A stretch of DNA of 64,000 nt from Pseudomonadota bacterium (GTDB lineage: Bacteria > Desulfobacterota > Desulfobacteria > Desulfobacterales > Desulfobacteraceae): contig JAHJLV010000047.1 in NCBI GenBank assembly GCA_018821535.1, positions 1 to 64,000 of the forward strand, in the 5' to 3' direction. Each line of letters begins with the position of its first letter. Positions within the stretch are counted from its first letter, which is position 1. This document shows, piece by piece, positions 46,601 through 55,165 of the stretch. The notes under the pieces are model-generated. The model saw only the letters and a program-made list of their open reading frames with translations. It ran no database searches and was not told the DNA's origin. The position numbers and the translations under genes are program-made.

Positions 46601-48271
46601 GGGCTTTCGATTTTTCACCAGGGATTTTCGGAACTCGTCTGATTTGTGATGATCCGTCACCTGCACTCCTCTGCTGTTAATTATTTCGAACCCTTTGTAA
46701 CTGTTCAGACAACCGCTCACAAGCTTGCTTATATTGATAAGCAGATTTCTTTCCTCGGTTAAAAACGGACCTTCCTGCTCCCTGGGAAATTCTTTCAAAT
46801 AAAATATTTCAATTATCCCCTTTTTATTGTCAATGGTAAAAATACTTTCCTGCTGAACCCAATCTGTTTCCATAAAATTTTCTGAAGTGTATGTGTGATT
46901 TTCAAATTTTATACGACAGGCAGTATGTTGGGGATATTGCCATGAATTGGGCAGAATGTCGCAAATCCGTTGAAGCGTTTCGTGAACATTATTGCCCTCT
47001 TCAATTATCTTTGAAGTCTGATTAATGGCGTTCAGCTCTTTGAGTCGTTCGATATTCATTCGCTGTATTTTACCAAAAACATCTTTGGCTGCCTGTCCTG
47101 CAATTAAATTGGCCAGATTGATCAGCAAATGTCTTTCTTCTTTCAGGAAAGGTCCGTGATCAAGCTCGGGAAAGGCCTGGGTGTAAAAAACTTCAATGGT
47201 TCCCCGCTTGTTGGAAACCGATTTGAAATTCTGTACAATCCGCCAGGGGGTTTCCATAAAATCGTCACTTTCGTGCCGGGTGCGGTTATATTTTATCCTG
47301 ACCCGCGTATGCTCAGGATACTGGAACGCTGCCGGCAATACTGCACAGATTTTGGGCAACGCATCTTCAAGGTGTCTGGTGCGTTTGAGTATGGCCGAGG
47401 TGTTGTTGATTCCGCCAAGCTCCTTGAGCCTTTCAGTATTTTGTTTTAACAGCTCTTCGAGTGCATTTCTGCTGACTGATCCGGAAATAAGACCTGCCAG
47501 ATTGCTGAGAAAATTGCGTTCTTCTTTTAAAAAAGGCCCTTCGTCCGCTTCAGGAAACTGTTTCAGATAGAACACTTCAATGCTGCCGCTTTTTCCGTCA
47601 GGGGCTTCAAATGATTGCTGCTGAACCCACTGGGTTTCTGTAAAACTTTTGCTGGTAAACACCTGCCCGTTGTATTTAATTCGGACTACAGTATGCTCAG
47701 GATACTGCCAGGCTTCAGGCAACTGGTCGCATATTTCTTTTAATGCACTGTAAACCGGAATGCCTTTGCTTAAAATTTCATTGGCACGGTTAATCCCTGC
47801 CAGTTCCTTTTCACGTTCGGTATGATGGTGTTTTAACTTCTTTAAACGCCCGGCCGAGATGGCTCCATTAAACAGCATGCTTAAATGCAACAGCAATTTT
47901 TTCACACCGAATCTTTGCTCAATTAAATCCACATCCAGTGCTTCATTAAAAAAAACTTCAACCAGTACGTTGGTATTATCCGGAGTTTCAAATTCGTGGA
48001 AAAATCGGTGCGAGGTTTCCTGAAATCCATTGCTTGTAAATACTTCATCTGCAAATTTCACACTGACCGCAGTGATATCGGGCAGACTGTGCTGTACGAT
48101 CACATTGCAGAACCCGTTCAGAAGAACTGGCAGACGATTGGTTTCCTTATTCGCTGCCAGATGCAGGAAATCAGAAACAATTTCTGCAAATTTTGAATTC
48201 ACGATTGTATTTGAATTACCATGTTGATTTGTCAAAGTTTTACGCCCTGTTGTCCGTCCATTATTAAACAA
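43625..48271 (-). CDS. Giant signalling protein: repeated GAF-like units, receiver-like domains and a PEP/pyruvate-binding domain
   Basis: A 1548-residue protein. Residues 26-525 hold four GAF-like units of about 125 residues; units 2-4 (from about 150, 282 and 407) share W-or-F-Q-Y-P-E-H-T, R-I-K-Y, G-x-I-E-V-F-Y and G-P-F-L-K-E-E-R, each led by E-R-x-K-E-L; unit 1 is degenerate. Residues about 570-900 contain two receiver-like Rossmann segments (H-I-L-F-V-S-T-L; V-R-V-I-L-L-I-E-D-S). From about 960, S-G-G-S-L-G-G-K-G-R-G-L, P-I-S-V-R-S-S-S-T-S-E-D and the ending I-E-F-A-V-D...L-L-Q-I-K-P-L match the ATP-binding PPDK/PEP-synthase domain. The phosphohistidine and PEP barrel domains are absent. 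Start is TTG at 48271 with no clear ribosome-binding site; a GTG 24 codons in is possible. Confidence 0.8.
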   Translation of the reverse strand: MFNNGRTTGRKTLTNQHGNSNTIVNSKFAEIVSDFLHLAANKETNRLPVLLNGFCNVIVQHSLPDITAVSVKFADEVFTSNGFQETSHRFFHEFETPDNTNVLVEVFFNEALDVDLIEQRFGVKKLLLHLSMLFNGAISAGRLKKLKHHHTEREKELAGINRANEILSKGIPVYSALKEICDQLPEAWQYPEHTVVRIKYNGQVFTSKSFTETQWVQQQSFEAPDGKSGSIEVFYLKQFPEADEGPFLKEERNFLSNLAGLISGSVSRNALEELLKQNTERLKELGGINNTSAILKRTRHLEDALPKICAVLPAAFQYPEHTRVRIKYNRTRHESDDFMETPWRIVQNFKSVSNKRGTIEVFYTQAFPELDHGPFLKEERHLLINLANLIAGQAAKDVFGKIQRMNIERLKELNAINQTSKIIEEGNNVHETLQRICDILPNSWQYPQHTACRIKFENHTYTSENFMETDWVQQESIFTIDNKKGIIEIFYLKEFPREQEGPFLTEERNLLINISKLVSGCLNSYKGFEIINSRGVQVTDHHKSDEFRKSLVKNRKPLQLYFNQQSIDKYVYLDMMRYKVKHILFVSTLYDAFMLESEDTFFEKFMGEIYQYSLFSLPRITGVSSEEEALDLLETTRFDIVVLMGGRDRKAPIELSEKIKKRNEDIPIYLLINKKSDVKYFEDLIPTIRSINKLYVWNGDSLIFFAIVKTLEDRINVENDTKVGLVRVILLIEDSPLYYSKYLQHLYSIVFDQVQKILPEVEKNELDKICKMRSRPKVLLARNYEEAISIFNKYKDFMLCVISDVEFDRAGKADKQAGLKFIEYARRSVQNLPVVLQSSDDENARWAKQLDVTFINKNSETLMNDLKSFLNSHLGFGHFIFRDKKGNKIAVARSIREFETHLQKIPDESFLLHANENQFSLWLMARGEIELAKTVNPLQVHDIGNVKAAREIFLDAIQKYKEEKKRGKIMSFDETATLDEKNIVSFSGGSLGGKGRGLAFINVLIYNLDFSALSSRINILTPITVIIGTDEFQSFITRNKLTEKILDPEISYAELREYFYNASLSNALIRKLKIFVNQIDKPISVRSSSTSEDSITQPFSGVFDTYIIPNSPTSKKRVVELLANAIKLVYASVYSDDARVYFDAIHHRVEDEKMAVILQELVGSYHNEYYYPHISGVAQSYNYYPIAAMKPEEGFAVIAVGLGSYVVNGWKSYRFSPSYPKVSVYGTKELLNSTQVKFYALKCEDLTLDLLKDGELASLEMLDIDVAESHGTLTHCASVYNMDNDRIKPGLSSAGPRIINFANILQYDHIPLSETINTILHSVEEAFGSPVEIEFAVDLSYGKNNLPTFYLLQIKPLVTGLSTKSVDVEKFSPDEMVLFTRSSLGNGQIDSMTDVIYVDPQLFNKLETIEMVAEIEKLNRQMNRQKRKYILIGPGRWGTRDPFLGIPVNWSQISGASVIVETSLDNFPFDSSLGSHFFHNVTSMNIGYFSVPHNSDVEFIRWNTLEKQELINKTKYFRHVRFEKPLCVIMDGRKRTSAILVSDSDSIG

Positions 48272-48329
48272 ATGCTGTTTTCTTTGCGGCCTTACGCCTA
48301 AACCAGGCGTTTGCTTTCGGTCAAAAGAT

Positions 48330-48776
48330 CTACTCTTTATATTTATTTATTTTATGCTTGTTGCCTTTTTTGGATTTTTTCCCTTTTTCCGGATCATCGG
48401 ATGTGTTTTCTTTATACTGTTTTAATTTCCGGGGGATTTCATCACCCGCAGCCAGCCTCCAGTCACCGTCAAGTGTGGCGGATACCATCCAGCGTCCATC
48501 ACTGGACATTCGGATATACAGATTATTCCCAAAATAGGTTTCAGGAATGTTCAGTACCACATATGCCTGAATGCTTGAATCATATTGCATTTCATGTCCG
48601 TGCTGATGTTTATGGCGGTATCCATGGGCAGGCGCATGGGGCGGTGGACCCTGTTTATGGTAGCTTGCATTTCTGCCGTCAGGTGCCGGACTCTGGATGC
48701 CGACACCCACTGTATTGCATCCCATAAAAATCAATACCACAAACAGGATAAAGCATGTTTTGCAAAATGATTTCAT
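48330..48776 (-). CDS. His-rich lipoprotein of unknown function
   Basis: A 148-residue lipoprotein with signal peptide and lipobox F-M-G-C. A His-rich stretch (P-P-H-A-P-A-H-G-Y-R-H-K-H-Q-H-G-H) suggests metal binding. The middle resembles small envelope beta proteins (S-S-D-G-R-W-M-V-S-A-T-L-D-G-D-W), and the end is a Lys/Asp tail. It is the last gene of the minus-strand redox operon and lies 57 nt after the sigma-54 activator gene; a short inverted repeat ACGCCT/AGGCGT (48294-48310) follows. Confidence 0.7.
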   Translation of the reverse strand: MKSFCKTCFILFVVLIFMGCNTVGVGIQSPAPDGRNASYHKQGPPPHAPAHGYRHKHQHGHEMQYDSSIQAYVVLNIPETYFGNNLYIRMSSDGRWMVSATLDGDWRLAAGDEIPRKLKQYKENTSDDPEKGKKSKKGNKHKINKYKE

Positions 48777-48833
48777 CTGTTTTTCTCCTTTTTTGTCACT
48801 GTCAGGTTTTTAATCTTCATTAAATATATCTGC

Positions 48834-50237
48834 TTAATCCTGACATCGATAGGTATCCGGATCAATGTCAAAGCGTTTCATGATCTGCTGCAGGGACTGA
48901 CGGTCCAGACCGGAATTTCTGGCTGCCTGGGTGATATTCCCGTGGCTGACAGACAGTCGCGCCCCCACATAGGCGTGATTGAACTCTCTGAGCATTTTTT
49001 CCTTGGCGGCCCTGTATGGCATGGCAGTCATCTGTGATGCATCCGGAACTGCTGTCAAAGGAACTGCGGAGTTATCCCTGTCAATTGAAATATCTGAAGG
49101 GGTGATGATATCTCCTTTGGAATACAAAATTCCCTGGAGCAACAGGTTTTCAAGTTCCCGGACATTTCCCGGCCAGGAATGTTTTAAAAACTGATCCATT
49201 AATGCAGGATCAATGTGTTTGTTTTTTTTGTTGAGTTTTTTACAGTGCTTGTCCAGCAGGAACTGTGCAATCAGGGGGATATCTGAAATGCGCTCGCGCA
49301 AGGCCGGCAATTCAATGGACAAAACATTCAGGCGATAAAAAAAATCTTCCCGGAACTGGCTGTGGGCCATTTTTTGTTTAAGGTCCCGGTTTGTCGAGGC
49401 AATGATCCGTACATCCACTTTTTTCACCCGGTTATCGCCCAGCGGTTTGATTTCTTTTTCCTGTAGAACCCGCAGCAGTTTTGTCTGTATGGACAGGCCC
49501 ACATCTCCGATTTCATCCAGAAATATAGTGCCTTTATCTGCTTCCTCAAACAGTCCGGGCTTATCCCGGGACGCATTGGTGAACGCACCTTTTTTATAGC
49601 CGAACAATTCACTTTCAAGAATATGTTCCGGGATGGTCGGGCAGTTGACCGGGATATAGGGATATTTTTTTCTGTCGCTCATGGCATGAATGGAACGGGC
49701 GGTCAGGTCCTTTCCTGTGCCGGATTCTCCTGTAATCAAAACGGTGATATCACTGCCTGCCACAAGCTTGATCCGATCATACACCTTTTGCATGGGTTCA
49801 CTGTCGCCCACCAGAGCCAGATCTTTATCCCGGCCCTGCCGGATCAGGCGCTGGTTTTCCTTGAGCAGTTCACTTCTTTCCAGCGCCTTTTTAATCCTGA
49901 AAATAATTTCATCCTGGTCAAAGGGTTTGGGGATAAAATCATAAGCGCCTTTTTTAACTGCGGTAACTGCGGATTCTATATTCCCGAAAGCGGTCAGCAT
50001 CACCACGGTGAGATCCGGGTATATGTCTTTTACCTTGTCCAGCAGTTCAAAGCCGTCCATTTCCGGCATGCGGATATCGCAGATCATCAGGTCAAATGAA
50101 CCCTGCTCCAGAATGTCCAGGGCCATTTTCCCGGAAAAGGCAACGGTTACCCTGCAGTCGATTTCCGGTTCAAGTGACCGCTGCAACAGGCGGGTCATAT
50201 CTTTTTCATCGTCAACGGCCAGTATATTTGCTGTCAT
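48834..50237 (-). CDS. Sigma-54-dependent response regulator (NtrC family)
   Basis: A 467-residue activator. Receiver domain residues 1-120 (A-V-D-D-E-K, D in M-I-C-D-I-R-M-P, K in F-I-P-K-P-F), AAA+ domain (G-E-S-G-T-G-K-D Walker A, G-T-I-F-L-D-E-I-G-D Walker B), and C-terminal Fis-type HTH (N-I-T-Q-A-A-R-N-S-G-L-D-R-Q-S). The sigma-54 contact loop reads G-A-F-T-N-A instead of the common G-A-F-T-G-A. It overlaps the sensor gene by 4 nt. It is the obvious candidate to act at the two sigma-54 promoters near 57.9 and 58.2 kb. Confidence 0.95.
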   Translation of the reverse strand: MTANILAVDDEKDMTRLLQRSLEPEIDCRVTVAFSGKMALDILEQGSFDLMICDIRMPEMDGFELLDKVKDIYPDLTVVMLTAFGNIESAVTAVKKGAYDFIPKPFDQDEIIFRIKKALERSELLKENQRLIRQGRDKDLALVGDSEPMQKVYDRIKLVAGSDITVLITGESGTGKDLTARSIHAMSDRKKYPYIPVNCPTIPEHILESELFGYKKGAFTNASRDKPGLFEEADKGTIFLDEIGDVGLSIQTKLLRVLQEKEIKPLGDNRVKKVDVRIIASTNRDLKQKMAHSQFREDFFYRLNVLSIELPALRERISDIPLIAQFLLDKHCKKLNKKNKHIDPALMDQFLKHSWPGNVRELENLLLQGILYSKGDIITPSDISIDRDNSAVPLTAVPDASQMTAMPYRAAKEKMLREFNHAYVGARLSVSHGNITQAARNSGLDRQSLQQIMKRFDIDPDTYRCQD

Positions 50238-51733
50238 GATCTGCCTGCCTCTGCCGGAAGTGTAATGGTAAAAACCGTACCCTCATTTTCCACACTGTTC
50301 ACACGAATGCTTCCCTGATGGCGTTTAATAATGCCGTAGCCCACTGAAAGGCCAAGTCCTGTGCCCTGCCCCACCGGTTTTGTTGTGAAAAACGGATCAA
50401 AAATCCGGGGCAGGTTCTCTTTTTCTATACCTTTTCCATTATCTTTCACAAGAATAATAATTTTATCCTCTGAGGGCTTCAAGGTCTGGACCTGTATTTT
50501 TCCCCTGCCTTCCACGGCATGACAGGCATTAATCAACAGATTCACCAGAACCTGGGCCAGCTCCTGCTCATTTCCGATGATGGTCAGCCGGTCTCCCTCA
50601 CAGGGTTTTAAAACCATTTCAATATGCCTGAAATCTGAGTGATTGGATAAAAATTTCATCACCGTGTCCACCACCTTGTTGATATCCACCTTTGTGAATT
50701 TTGACGGGCCTTTACGTGAAAAATCCAGCAGATCCGATACCACTGTCTTGCAGTTCTGGACATGTTTTTCAATAATTTTCAAATCATCTTTTTGATCTGA
50801 ACTTGCCTGTTTGAGTAAAAGCTGGGTATATCCCAGAATAATGCCCAGGGGATTATTGATTTCATGGGCAACCCCTGCGGACAGCTCTCCCACGGCAGCC
50901 AGCTTGTCTGCCTGGGCAATCTGACGTTCCATCTGATACCGGTCGTTGATGTTTTTTATGATAAAATGAAAGGTTTTGGCGCAGCCGAATGCGCCATAGT
51001 CAACGCCGCCGGTAATCAATACCATGACCGATGTCTTATCCGGCCGCAAGAATTCAACTTCTTCGTTCAGGATATATTCATGGGTTCGAATTTTTTTAAG
51101 CAGGCTTTCCCATTCTGTGAATTGTGCAAAGAAGCTGCCCAGTACCATTTTTCTCATGATCATTTCATCCCGGTGATACCCTGTCAGCTCGATTCCGGCC
51201 GGGTTGATCTCCATAACCTGAAACTGCTCATCTGTCACAATAATCGTATCCAGCGACTGTTCAAAAATTCTTCGGCATTTATGCTCGCTGCTGGTCAGAA
51301 GTTCTGTCCGTTCAATCACTTTATTTTCAAGAGTCTGATTCAGATCCACAAGCTCAATATGGGTTTTTTCCAGATTTTTTCTGCCTGCCAGCACTTTTTC
51401 ATTAATATCCCAGGTCTGTTTAAAAAACAGGGTGATCATGCCCACCAGCATAAAGGATACCGTATTGACACTGCCGGAATAGGCACTGATCTCATGCCAG
51501 ATGTCAGCATTATCCGTTAGTATCAAAAACTGCCTCAGAATATGCCCGAAAGAACGGGACACGGCAAATATAAAGAATCCCAGACTGATCCACAACAGGT
51601 AATGAAAAACGATATTATCCGGATCAAGCCCCTGAAGTATCCGTGCTTTATAAAGGGCAAGCATGGCAATGATCACCATGAGAATCGAACCTGCAACATC
51701 AACGACAAGTATGGGAAAATAGGATGTAATCAT
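50234..51733 (-). CDS. Membrane sensor histidine kinase with PAS domain
   Basis: A 499-residue kinase from ATG 51733 (AGAGGACAG before it; overlaps the preceding gene as ATGA). N-terminal 110 residues have three to four transmembrane helices ([16 protein letters not shown]), then coiled coil and PAS ([17 protein letters not shown]), HisKA with [10 protein letters not shown] and a full ATPase domain (N-L-L-I-N-A-C, D-N-G-K-G-I, G-T-G-L-G-L-S). It precedes and overlaps its response regulator, so it is the cognate sensor. Confidence 0.94.
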   Translation of the reverse strand: MITSYFPILVVDVAGSILMVIIAMLALYKARILQGLDPDNIVFHYLLWISLGFFIFAVSRSFGHILRQFLILTDNADIWHEISAYSGSVNTVSFMLVGMITLFFKQTWDINEKVLAGRKNLEKTHIELVDLNQTLENKVIERTELLTSSEHKCRRIFEQSLDTIIVTDEQFQVMEINPAGIELTGYHRDEMIMRKMVLGSFFAQFTEWESLLKKIRTHEYILNEEVEFLRPDKTSVMVLITGGVDYGAFGCAKTFHFIIKNINDRYQMERQIAQADKLAAVGELSAGVAHEINNPLGIILGYTQLLLKQASSDQKDDLKIIEKHVQNCKTVVSDLLDFSRKGPSKFTKVDINKVVDTVMKFLSNHSDFRHIEMVLKPCEGDRLTIIGNEQELAQVLVNLLINACHAVEGRGKIQVQTLKPSEDKIIILVKDNGKGIEKENLPRIFDPFFTTKPVGQGTGLGLSVGYGIIKRHQGSIRVNSVENEGTVFTITLPAEAGRS

Positions 51734-52260
51734 CTGTCCTCTTTGTTCGGATTTGCCAGTCGGTGTTCTTTGACCATCCGGCTGATCCCCAGATACAGCA
51801 TGAGCATGGCAGGAACGCACAGCAGATGATCCAGTTTTAAAAGATAATACACCACTGCAAGCAGCAGAGAATCAGAGTGCGTGACCAATTGCATTTTGAA
51901 AACGGATTGAGGCAGGATCTGGACAATTTCCAGTTGTTCATCCAGAAGATGGGCAGCAAAAGCATCCAGATTCCAGAGGACAAACAAAAAGGCAGATATC
52001 TGAATCATTGCCCAGCCTTTCTGCTTGTGCAGTCCTTTGCCTGTGACAGTAAAAATCAATATCAGCATGGAAAACAGGAAAAAAAAATGTCCGATCTGAT
52101 GAACAATGATGCCTTCCGCATGGCTGTGCTGCTGGATTGCAAAACCGGATTCCGGTGAAAAAAAATCCAGCAGCAAAAGGATAAACAATACATAAAGGCA
52201 GTTTAACAGCCTTGAAAAATCAAATCGCCTTCTGGTCAGGATACATAATTGTATGGTCAT
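51730..52260 (-). CDS. Membrane protein of unknown function linked to the sensor kinase
   Basis: A 176-residue protein with about five hydrophobic helices, a His-containing H-S-H-A-E-G-I-I-V-H-Q-I-G-H before the second helix and S-D-S-L-L-L-A-V-V-Y-Y-L-L-K before the last. The His pattern could bind haem or metal. It overlaps the sensor kinase gene as ATGA, suggesting the two proteins are made together, perhaps as a sensing unit. I know no named family for it. Confidence 0.7.
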   Translation of the reverse strand: MTIQLCILTRRRFDFSRLLNCLYVLFILLLLDFFSPESGFAIQQHSHAEGIIVHQIGHFFFLFSMLILIFTVTGKGLHKQKGWAMIQISAFLFVLWNLDAFAAHLLDEQLEIVQILPQSVFKMQLVTHSDSLLLAVVYYLLKLDHLLCVPAMLMLYLGISRMVKEHRLANPNKEDR

Positions 52261-52328
52261 TGCCGCTTACCTCCAAGATGGCGACATTATAAAAAGAACC
52301 CTGCCGGATTACAAGTGCTAAACCAATT

Positions 52329-52889
52329 TCAGGCAGCACCTTCCGAAGCTTTGAGCAATTGCTTGTGAACATTTGAAAAATAGGGCAGAAACGGTCTGAT
52401 TTTTCCAAATACAATTCTTGCCAGTACATATACCGGAAAAAACGAAAACGTATACCCGACAGAATCGGTAACCAGTGAAAAAGGAAAGGATATGGCAAAA
52501 TCCACCCCTGCAAACCGTGTCTGCATCCAGCCAAGCGCAAAGGGTATGGGCCATAAAATGGCAGCCGAATGTCCCATCATGGCAAAAAACTTTTTGCCCC
52601 AGGCATCGGTGGCCTGTTTATTCAATGCCTTGTAACCTTTCATGTCCCCGTCATTATACGCCTGGATGGCAAGATTTTCCTTTTGGGTCATCCGGGAACT
52701 CAGACCGGTCAGATATGACATATTGGCTTTCAGTGCAATGGAAACGGTCAACTCTCCAATAATCACTGCAATCATGGAAAGAAAAAAGGTTCCCAGCAGA
52801 TACGCCAGAACAGGCGTATCCATCAGCCGGTAGAAGAAGATAAGGCCAGGATCAATTAAAGTGTAGAACTGGTTTATGGTATTTATCAT
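52329..52889 (-). CDS. Membrane protein, possibly DUF106/YidC-superfamily-like
   Basis: A 186-residue protein from ATG 52889. It has a hydrophobic helix (L-L-G-T-F-F-L-S-M-I-A-V-I-I-G), a charged coiled coil (Q-K-E-N-L-A-I-Q-A-Y-N-D-G-D-M-K-G-Y) and then further helices (P-I-P-F-A-L-G-W-M), an order that resembles TMCO1/EMC3 (DUF106) or YidC-like proteins. The assignment is tentative. An open frame extends upstream to 53045 but overlaps the exporter gene and lacks a start signal. It follows the TauE gene by 77 nt. Confidence 0.6.
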   Translation of the reverse strand: MINTINQFYTLIDPGLIFFYRLMDTPVLAYLLGTFFLSMIAVIIGELTVSIALKANMSYLTGLSSRMTQKENLAIQAYNDGDMKGYKALNKQATDAWGKKFFAMMGHSAAILWPIPFALGWMQTRFAGVDFAISFPFSLVTDSVGYTFSFFPVYVLARIVFGKIRPFLPYFSNVHKQLLKASEGAA

Positions 52890-52966
52890 TGGATTAAAAT
52901 TCCCTTTAATACACCCGGAACCCGGCAGATATCTGGCCCTGCCGGGTTCCTTGACGGTGTTTACAG

Positions 52967-54109
52967 TTAAAGCATGGCAATGCCGAAAAAGCCGCGCATG
53001 GTGTATCGCAGACCAATGTATAATGCCAGTACAAGGAAGATCCATTTCAAAACTTTTTCCGGTATGTATTTTCCGGTTCTTGGCCCGATCATGGAACCCA
53101 CAAAGACACCGATCAATTCCACCCCGATCATGGGCCAGTAAACCATAATACCTTTAAGCACCATGAAATTGAAAATGGAAAAAACCATCCCGATCAGAAC
53201 CGCCACGGCTGAAGTGCCCGCCACAACAAACATGGGAAGTCCCACCACGGATGTCAGGAACGGAACATAAAGAAATCCGCCGCCCACCCCGATAAAGGAT
53301 GCCAGGGCTGATATCAGAAACCCTCCGACAAACGCCCATATCGGGCTGAAAGAAAAGGTCTGGCCAAAAAATGAAATTTGAGTTTTCACCACACTCCATT
53401 TCAGTGTTTTTACGCCCTGGCCGGCGATATCACCCTTGGTTTTTACTGTGTTTTCAAAGGCTTTGGCAGCGTCCTTGGCTGCTTTCTTGGATGCCTGGCC
53501 TTTTGGAGACATTTCATAAACCATGAATGCAAAAATCAAAAACACGCACAGCCCGAACCATCCCTGATACTGGGAAAAACTGATTTTTCCGGCTGTGGAA
53601 AAAACAACAATCAACGTGGCGAACAAGGCGCCGATCCCCAGGAAAAACCCCAGGGAAGTGACCAGTCGTTTCTGTTTTCCGTAATTAATGGTTGAAACCA
53701 GTGCAGACAATCCGACCAGCCACTGGTTGGACACACGAATACTGTCCGTAACCAGCTTATTCAAGGCCGGTGTGGTGTCCTTGAAGGTTTTGGCATATGC
53801 GCCAAGACCGTAAATCGTAATGTGTCCGACCCCTGCCATGATACCGCCGAATGCGCCCACTGTGGAAAATATCCACCCGACCCAGATGGCCCATAAAAAA
53901 CACAGAAGAAGACCCGGTGATGGCGCGCCCGGGATGCCATACACGCCTTTGGCAGCAGATGGATCAATCTGTCCCGGACCGGTTCCCTGGGGTGCGGCTG
54001 CAATGGCATCTGCAAGTTTGTCCGCAAAAACAGGTCCCGGCACGCATAACAGCACCAGAACAGTGACAGCCAGCAGCATCAAAACTCCCCATGTAAATTT
54101 GTTTCTCAT
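52967..54109 (-). CDS. TauE/SafE-family exporter
   Basis: A 380-residue transporter from ATG 54109, preceded by GGAGGG. A signal-like N-terminus (A-V-T-V-L-V-L-L-C-V-P-G-P-V-F-A) is followed by about eight or nine hydrophobic helices and the TauE signature G-V-G-G-G-F-L-Y-V-P and V-G-S-M-I-G-P-R-T-G. A long cytoplasmic loop with Lys/Ala coiled coil (about residues 175-215) interrupts the two halves. Family members export sulfite, sulfonates or other organic anions. In this cluster it likely removes a sulfur oxyanion or organic product; inferred. Confidence 0.88.
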   Translation of the reverse strand: MRNKFTWGVLMLLAVTVLVLLCVPGPVFADKLADAIAAAPQGTGPGQIDPSAAKGVYGIPGAPSPGLLLCFLWAIWVGWIFSTVGAFGGIMAGVGHITIYGLGAYAKTFKDTTPALNKLVTDSIRVSNQWLVGLSALVSTINYGKQKRLVTSLGFFLGIGALFATLIVVFSTAGKISFSQYQGWFGLCVFLIFAFMVYEMSPKGQASKKAAKDAAKAFENTVKTKGDIAGQGVKTLKWSVVKTQISFFGQTFSFSPIWAFVGGFLISALASFIGVGGGFLYVPFLTSVVGLPMFVVAGTSAVAVLIGMVFSIFNFMVLKGIMVYWPMIGVELIGVFVGSMIGPRTGKYIPEKVLKWIFLVLALYIGLRYTMRGFFGIAML

Positions 54110-54159
54110 ACATTCCCTCCTGATAGAATCGTTAATGGCGCCCAGTATATGCTGGACAG

Positions 54160-54921
54160 TTATTTTTTTATTCTTTCTTTCTCTGTTAGCGCCCGGTTGG
54201 ACATCAGCTTGATGCAGGCCGGACAAAGAGAATGGTGTTCTTTGGTATCCGGATGTGTATGGGTGGCTTCCCGGACATGGTCAATAAAACTGATTGTTGC
54301 ATAAAGACTTCCACAGCCTTCACACCGCTCCAGGGGCAGTTGACAGACCGTTTCACCCTTCAGAAAAACTGTTCTGACTTTATCCTCATCTTTTATCCGG
54401 ATAACGCCGGTGGGACATAAATTGGCACAGGTGCCGCAACCAATGCATTTTCCAGGTTCTGCCACCACCTGATGTCCCTGTTTGGTTTTTTTCATCTTCA
54501 ACGCGGATGCCCTGACGATTTCATTGCATACACGGATACACAGCCGACACCCTGTACACCCATTGGGTGCCGGTGCGACATCTATATTGAATTTTTGCGC
54601 CAGAGCCCTGATCCGCTCTGATTCAGGGGCCATCTGAAGCAGCCGGTTAAAGGCTTTGATACGGGCCTGATGAACCTGTTCAGTCTGTGTCCGGATGGTG
54701 AGATTTTCTTTGACCTTCAAAACACAGGACATCACCAGTATCCATTTGCTGTGGGCTTTTGAAAACACGTCAACGCCACACAGTCTGCAGGCACCTGAAG
54801 GTGACAATGCCGGATGAAAACACAGATGCGGAATAGCGATATTATTTGCTTTTGCAGCCTGAAGAACGGTCTGCCCTGTTTTGGCTTCAACGGGCATGTC
54901 ATCAATATAAATCCGGGTCAT
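54160..54921 (-). CDS. NuoG/HndD-like ferredoxin subunit (2Fe-2S plus two 4Fe-4S)
   Basis: A 253-residue protein. Residues 1-80 form a 2Fe-2S ferredoxin domain (P-H-L-C-F-H, G-A-C-R-L-C-G-V, M-S-C), as at the N-terminus of NuoG and NAD-reducing hydrogenases. Residues 115-175 have two 4Fe-4S motifs (C-T-G-C-R-L-C-I-R-V-C and C-I-G-C-G-T-C-A-N-L-C). The end has extra Cys pairs (C-E-G-C, C-P-A-C), perhaps zinc or a further centre. It should pass electrons between the GltD-like flavoprotein and the ferredoxin/Mo subunits. It lies 5 nt after the 74-residue gene. Confidence 0.9.
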   Translation of the reverse strand: MTRIYIDDMPVEAKTGQTVLQAAKANNIAIPHLCFHPALSPSGACRLCGVDVFSKAHSKWILVMSCVLKVKENLTIRTQTEQVHQARIKAFNRLLQMAPESERIRALAQKFNIDVAPAPNGCTGCRLCIRVCNEIVRASALKMKKTKQGHQVVAEPGKCIGCGTCANLCPTGVIRIKDEDKVRTVFLKGETVCQLPLERCEGCGSLYATISFIDHVREATHTHPDTKEHHSLCPACIKLMSNRALTEKERIKK

Positions 54922-54926
54922 GGCAT

Positions 54927-55151
54927 TTACCGGTCGCCATTTTGTGTTAAAAGCTTCAGACAGTCCTGGGGAAGACGATGGGTACCCCTGCCTTCAAGGC
55001 TTATTTCAATCAAGGCATCCGGGTCATTGATCGTGGTATCCGGATCAGTGACAAAGCCATGGCACCCGATAAAATCATCCATATAGTCTTCCCAGGCCTC
55101 ATCATCAGATTTTTTATACACTTCAATTTTATTTCCCCTTTGAAACTGCAT
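54927..55151 (-). CDS. Small acidic protein in the redox operon
   Basis: A 74-residue acidic protein (E-D-Y-M-D-D-F-I-G-C-H-G-F-V-T-D-P-D) with a predicted SH3-like beta fold (start F-Q-R-G-N-K-I-E-V-Y). It sits between the flavoprotein and NuoG-like genes with short gaps, so it may be a complex subunit or chaperone. No family assigned. Confidence 0.65.
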   Translation of the reverse strand: MQFQRGNKIEVYKKSDDEAWEDYMDDFIGCHGFVTDPDTTINDPDALIEISLEGRGTHRLPQDCLKLLTQNGDR

Positions 55152-55165
55152 GATTCTGGTTCCTC

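Noticed and set aside
50864..51520. 218-residue plus-strand ORF inside the sensor kinase
   Set aside because: Antisense shadow; the kinase motifs on the other strand are clear.
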